A stretch of 64,000 nucleotides of DNA from Drosophila pseudoobscura (taxonomy: Eukaryota > Arthropoda > Insecta > Diptera > Drosophilidae): NCBI RefSeq assembly GCF_009870125.1, contig NC_046681.1:26806001-26870000 (forward strand), written 5' to 3'. A program made the translations under genes and the position numbers. Shown piece by piece: positions 61,435-64,000 of the stretch. The notes under the pieces were generated by a model that did no database searches, was not told the origin of the DNA, and worked only from the letters and a program-made list of their open reading frames with translations. Each line of letters starts with the position of its first letter. Position 1 is the stretch's first letter.

Positions 61435-61524
61435 AGTTAAGTTCGAAGGCGCGCGGCATACCGGTTGCAGTTTTCACTTCGGTTTCGGATCGTTCGTGTG
61501 GTTCTCGCTCGTCTGCTCGTCGAG
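61435..61524 (+). promoter_or_regulatory. Candidate distal promoter and first exon of the right-edge gene
   Basis: A TTTAAATA box (61400-61407), an initiator GATCAGTT (A+1 at 61435) and GGTTG at +29 to +33, matching the DPE consensus RGWYV one base late, occur in correct order. The exon ends in a donor at 61525 (GAG|GTAGGG). Further acceptor- and donor-like sites follow: TGCAG|GTAGAAAAG at 61725, AAA|GTGAGT at 61925 and AAG|GTGAGT at 62004. They suggest one or two non-coding leader exons. Confidence 0.4.
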
Positions 61525-62906
61525 GTAGGGCCTCAGGGATAGCCCCATTCCTTCTAGAGACAACTTAAGCCCCTTGTCGCCCTTGTTGCATGCCCAACCC
61601 CTCCACCCCCCCACCTAATTCGATTTGCACCTGCCCGCCCTGCCGTATGGCGCTTTTTCTAGTAAACAAGCCTTGAGGTCAAACCCCTCTCTACCACCCC
61701 CTCTCTACCCCCCTCTCTGGTGCAGGTAGAAAAGCAATCCACTACAACGGCTACAGCGGTGCAACGCATTCTGAAACTGTTGATGCAACGCCAGCAGAAA
61801 CTGCTGCGCCAATTGTTCCAACTGACTGCCTTGGCAAGACGTTAAGCATACGCACCGGTGTACAGGTGTACAAAACAAAACTCAAGCGCGAGTGTGCGAC
61901 CAGTGAAAGGTGAAAGGTGAAAAGTGAGTGCCAAGTGGGGATACATCAAGGAGCGGGCCATTAACAAGCTCCATCCTGGGTAATCTGTGGTTAATCGTTA
62001 AAGGTGAGTGTTTCCCCCAGCGAAAAGCACTCGAGGGAAGAGCGGAAGGGGCAGCCAAATATAGTTATTAAACATGCATTAGCCGCCGCGACCTTCGATC
62101 GGGCCATCGGGGGACTCGTGCCCAAAGGCAATTTGTTTCAAAGTGAAATCCAAACGAATGGCCCGAGTGACAGGCCATCCAAATGCCGCACACTCGATTG
62201 ATCTCCCATCCCATCCATCCATTATCCCCCCCCAGATCAGGCCCCAATGTCAAGTTCAAGTTCGAAGGGGGGCCTCTTGGGGCTCTGGCAAGTGCCAATA
62301 GATTGTCGCTCTCTGGCAAATCAAAGCAATGCTGACAGCGGACAGTCGTTGCAATTATCTTAATTATCTGCGAGAGAGAGGATCGTTGGGGCTGGGATCA
62401 GGGTGGACGCCGAACGTTTTGTTGTGGCTAAATATAACATTGCCCTATTGATTTGGCCGTCTGCCCAAAAGATGGACAGTGGACGGTGGAGGGTGGAGGG
62501 TGGAGGGGGTGCCCCCTCACATGATTTATGAATGACAGCTAACAAGGCGCGCTCTAACGGATCGATAAGCGGCCACCCCTTAGCGCCCAGCCCCGAAGGA
62601 CACTCCAATTGTCGCCGACTCGCTTGAATCGATTAAGCGGGGGGAAACGGGGAGGCGGGGAAACGGGGAGGGGGCGACTGGCATTTGCGTAAGCCGCTCG
62701 CTCCACAAGCGGAATTTTCCGCTCCATTATAATTATGGAGCGTCAATCAGATGGTGGGGCAGGCAAAGGCTGCAAGTGCGTGCCGTCTCCATTTCAATTT
62801 CCCTTTTCATTTTGACATTTGAAAAGCCGGCTGCCAAAAGAGAGAGAGAGAGAGCACGAGAGAGCATCCTCGACTCCTGCGACTCGCGAGAGAGCAGAGT
62901 CCTGTC
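61525..62906 (+). other. Putative 5' introns/leader exons of the right-edge gene
   Basis: Contains CTACC repeats (61690-61720), a possible leader exon from 61726 to 61924 or 62003, and GA-rich tracts at 62838-62860 that may bind GAGA factor next to the proximal TATA box. No coding sequence is visible. Confidence 0.35.
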
Positions 62907-62914
62907 CATAAAAG
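62907..62914 (+). promoter_or_regulatory. TATA box of a proximal promoter
   Basis: CATAAAAG just downstream of GAGAGAG tracts. Transcription would begin near 62938, in sequence that turns purine-rich, CAGA-repeat-rich and ATG-free for 300 bases, as many Drosophila leaders do. A second TATA-like ATAAAAAG at about 63026 is weaker. Confidence 0.5.
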
Positions 62915-63488
62915 CGGACCGCAGACGCGAGAGCCGCACATTCGCAGGAGGACGCTTCGAGTGAACGGACTTTCAGAGGAGCACAGACACGGGAGCAGAG
63001 ACAGCGACAGAGACAGAGAAATAGCATAAAAAGGGCAGAGTGAATAGTGAAAACGAAAGCGGAAAGAAAGAAAAGTCTGGCAAACACTGGAATCACAGAG
63101 GCAATCCCTTTGACCTGCTCCAAGCGTGAGGCCCGGCTGACACAGATTCCACAGGAGACTCCAGCGACTGACCTGACCCCAGGCAGCCCCCCCCCCCCCA
63201 CTCGAGTGGCCCGAAAAAATCGATTATCCATCGCCGAAAAGTGCAGCAGAGAGTGCAGCGAACCACGACTGACAGCAGCAGCAGCAGCAGCAGCTCCTGG
63301 CCGAAGGTCAGACACAAGTTCCAGAGTAGGCAGCGTACCGGGAAAGCCACAACAACGGAGCCATTAACCCACCAACGAGACTCGACAGCGGTACGGCACT
63401 CTGGCACCGGCCACACGCAGACGCTGAGGGACAAGAAGACAACCCCCCACCGGTAGGAGCCCCCCTGAGGAGCCCCAGCAGCCACCAA

Positions 63489-63545
63489 ATGGCTTACCTA
63501 ATCAACATTCTCAAGTTCAATGTTAAGTATCTCAAAAATCAATAA
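63489..63545 (+). other. Upstream ORF or alternative first coding exon
   Basis: ATG in a near-ideal context (CCACCAAATGG) opens an 18-aa frame, MAYLINILKFNVKYLKNQ, ending at 63545. After the 11th codon lies AAT|GTTAAGT, usable as a splice donor, so the segment might instead be an alternative hydrophobic N-terminus joined to exons outside the window. If unspliced it is a uORF 325 bases ahead of the 63870 start. Confidence 0.3.
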
Positions 63546-63707
63546 TTTGGAGGCACACTCGCAAAGGGAGAGCCGCACAGAGAGCCCCCTCTCCCTCCCA
63601 CAGGACCACAGGACATCCCCCCGCACATCGTTTGGCCATAAATATTAACGTGATTCTGATTCTCATTCTGATTCAACAATAGCCAAGGAAAGGCTCCCGT
63701 CTCGTCT

Positions 63708-63743
63708 CGTGTCGTGTCGTGTCGTGTCTCTCTCTCTCTCTCT
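63708..63743. repeat. (CGTGT)n followed by (CT)n
   Basis: About four CGTGT units followed by nine CT units, within the leader or intron of the right-edge gene. Confidence 0.8.
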
Positions 63744-63869
63744 ATCGCTCTCTTGCCCCCCACCCCCTCCCGTCGCATCTGTGGTGGCGTCTCGCTCTCT
63801 GGCTGCCTCTTCTACTGATATTCTGCTGTGCTTTTCGCTGCGCTGCATTCGATTGCGCGTCCGCGGACA

Positions 63870-64000
63870 ATGGAAAGGTCTGAGAAATTTTCAGATTACC
63901 TCTTTGCCAAAATGGGTCCTCCGAATGTGACGGCCTCCGTGCACGGCAGCGAGCTGCCGCCGAAGACCACGGAACGAAGCGACGCCCCCCTCGAGCTGAC
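63870..64000 (+). CDS. N-terminus of an unrecognised protein (partial, runs off window)
   Basis: An open frame starts at ATG 63870 (GGACAATGG) and is still open after 43 codons at the window end. A second in-frame ATG at 63912 has an ideal context (CAAAATGGG) and may be the main start, giving MGPPNVTASV as the N-terminus. The residues are polar with charged clusters, and third positions shift to G/C towards the end (CTG, GAG, AAG, ACC), as in real coding exons here and unlike the preceding leader. No signal peptide or domain is visible yet. The candidate promoters and leader exons from 61.4 kb fit a plus-strand gene with a long 5' region. I do not recognise the product and give no symbol. Confidence 0.6.
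   Translation, partial: MERSEKFSDYLFAKMGPPNVTASVHGSELPPKTTERSDAPLEL

Overview
The window is nuclear DNA from a Drosophila species. It carries spliced, Drosophila-type genes with GT-AG introns (52 to 72 bp for the small ones), TATA/Inr core promoters, and orthologues of four genes known in D. melanogaster: Pkg21D and Gr21a, named for cytological division 21, plus CG3544 and GABA-B-R3 (Muller element B). The abundance of long G/C homopolymers, (CA)n/(TG)n runs and short minisatellites in non-coding DNA, together with very high third-position GC in coding DNA, makes an obscura-group species (pseudoobscura/subobscura type) my best guess. This is inference only.

Layout. From 1 to about 20.4 kb there is no gene I can support. 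The leftmost 1.5 kb contains diverged internal duplications, 2.1-2.3 kb looks like a minus-strand housekeeping-type promoter, and an Inr-containing candidate first exon with a good splice donor lies at 14.68 kb. From 20.59 to 24.55 kb (+) is Pkg21D, a cGMP-dependent protein kinase, reconstructed as five exons encoding 774 aa. It converges tail to tail, with a 51 bp gap between stop codons, on a minus-strand xylulokinase-family gene (24.60-26.33 kb, CG3544). That protein keeps the fold signatures but has lost the catalytic Asp and the nucleotide-binding motifs. From 28.25 to 29.59 kb (-) is Gr21a, one subunit of the carbon dioxide receptor. It is followed upstream by a 76 aa secreted Thr/Ser-rich peptide gene (30.98-31.21 kb, -). 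Both have clear TATA boxes and poly(A) signals.

From 31.3 to 44.2 kb is a second gene-poor stretch full of microsatellites. From 44.21 to 51.69 kb (-) is GABA-B-R3, a class C GPCR rebuilt as ten exons encoding 1370 aa. A third non-coding stretch runs from 51.7 to 61.4 kb. The right edge (61.4-64.0 kb, +) holds stacked candidate promoters and 5' exons leading to a gene that starts at 63.87 kb and leaves the window after 43 codons. I do not recognise its product.

The genes are independent transcription units. Gr21a and GABA-B-R3 act in neurons (CO2 sensing and slow GABA signalling) and Pkg21D in cGMP signalling, but nothing here suggests an operon-like functional unit. The most interesting points are the degenerate active site of CG3544, the tail-to-tail transcript overlap with Pkg21D, the Pkg21D upstream ORF, and the multi-promoter right-edge gene. 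I see no RNA gene, intact transposon or CRISPR array.
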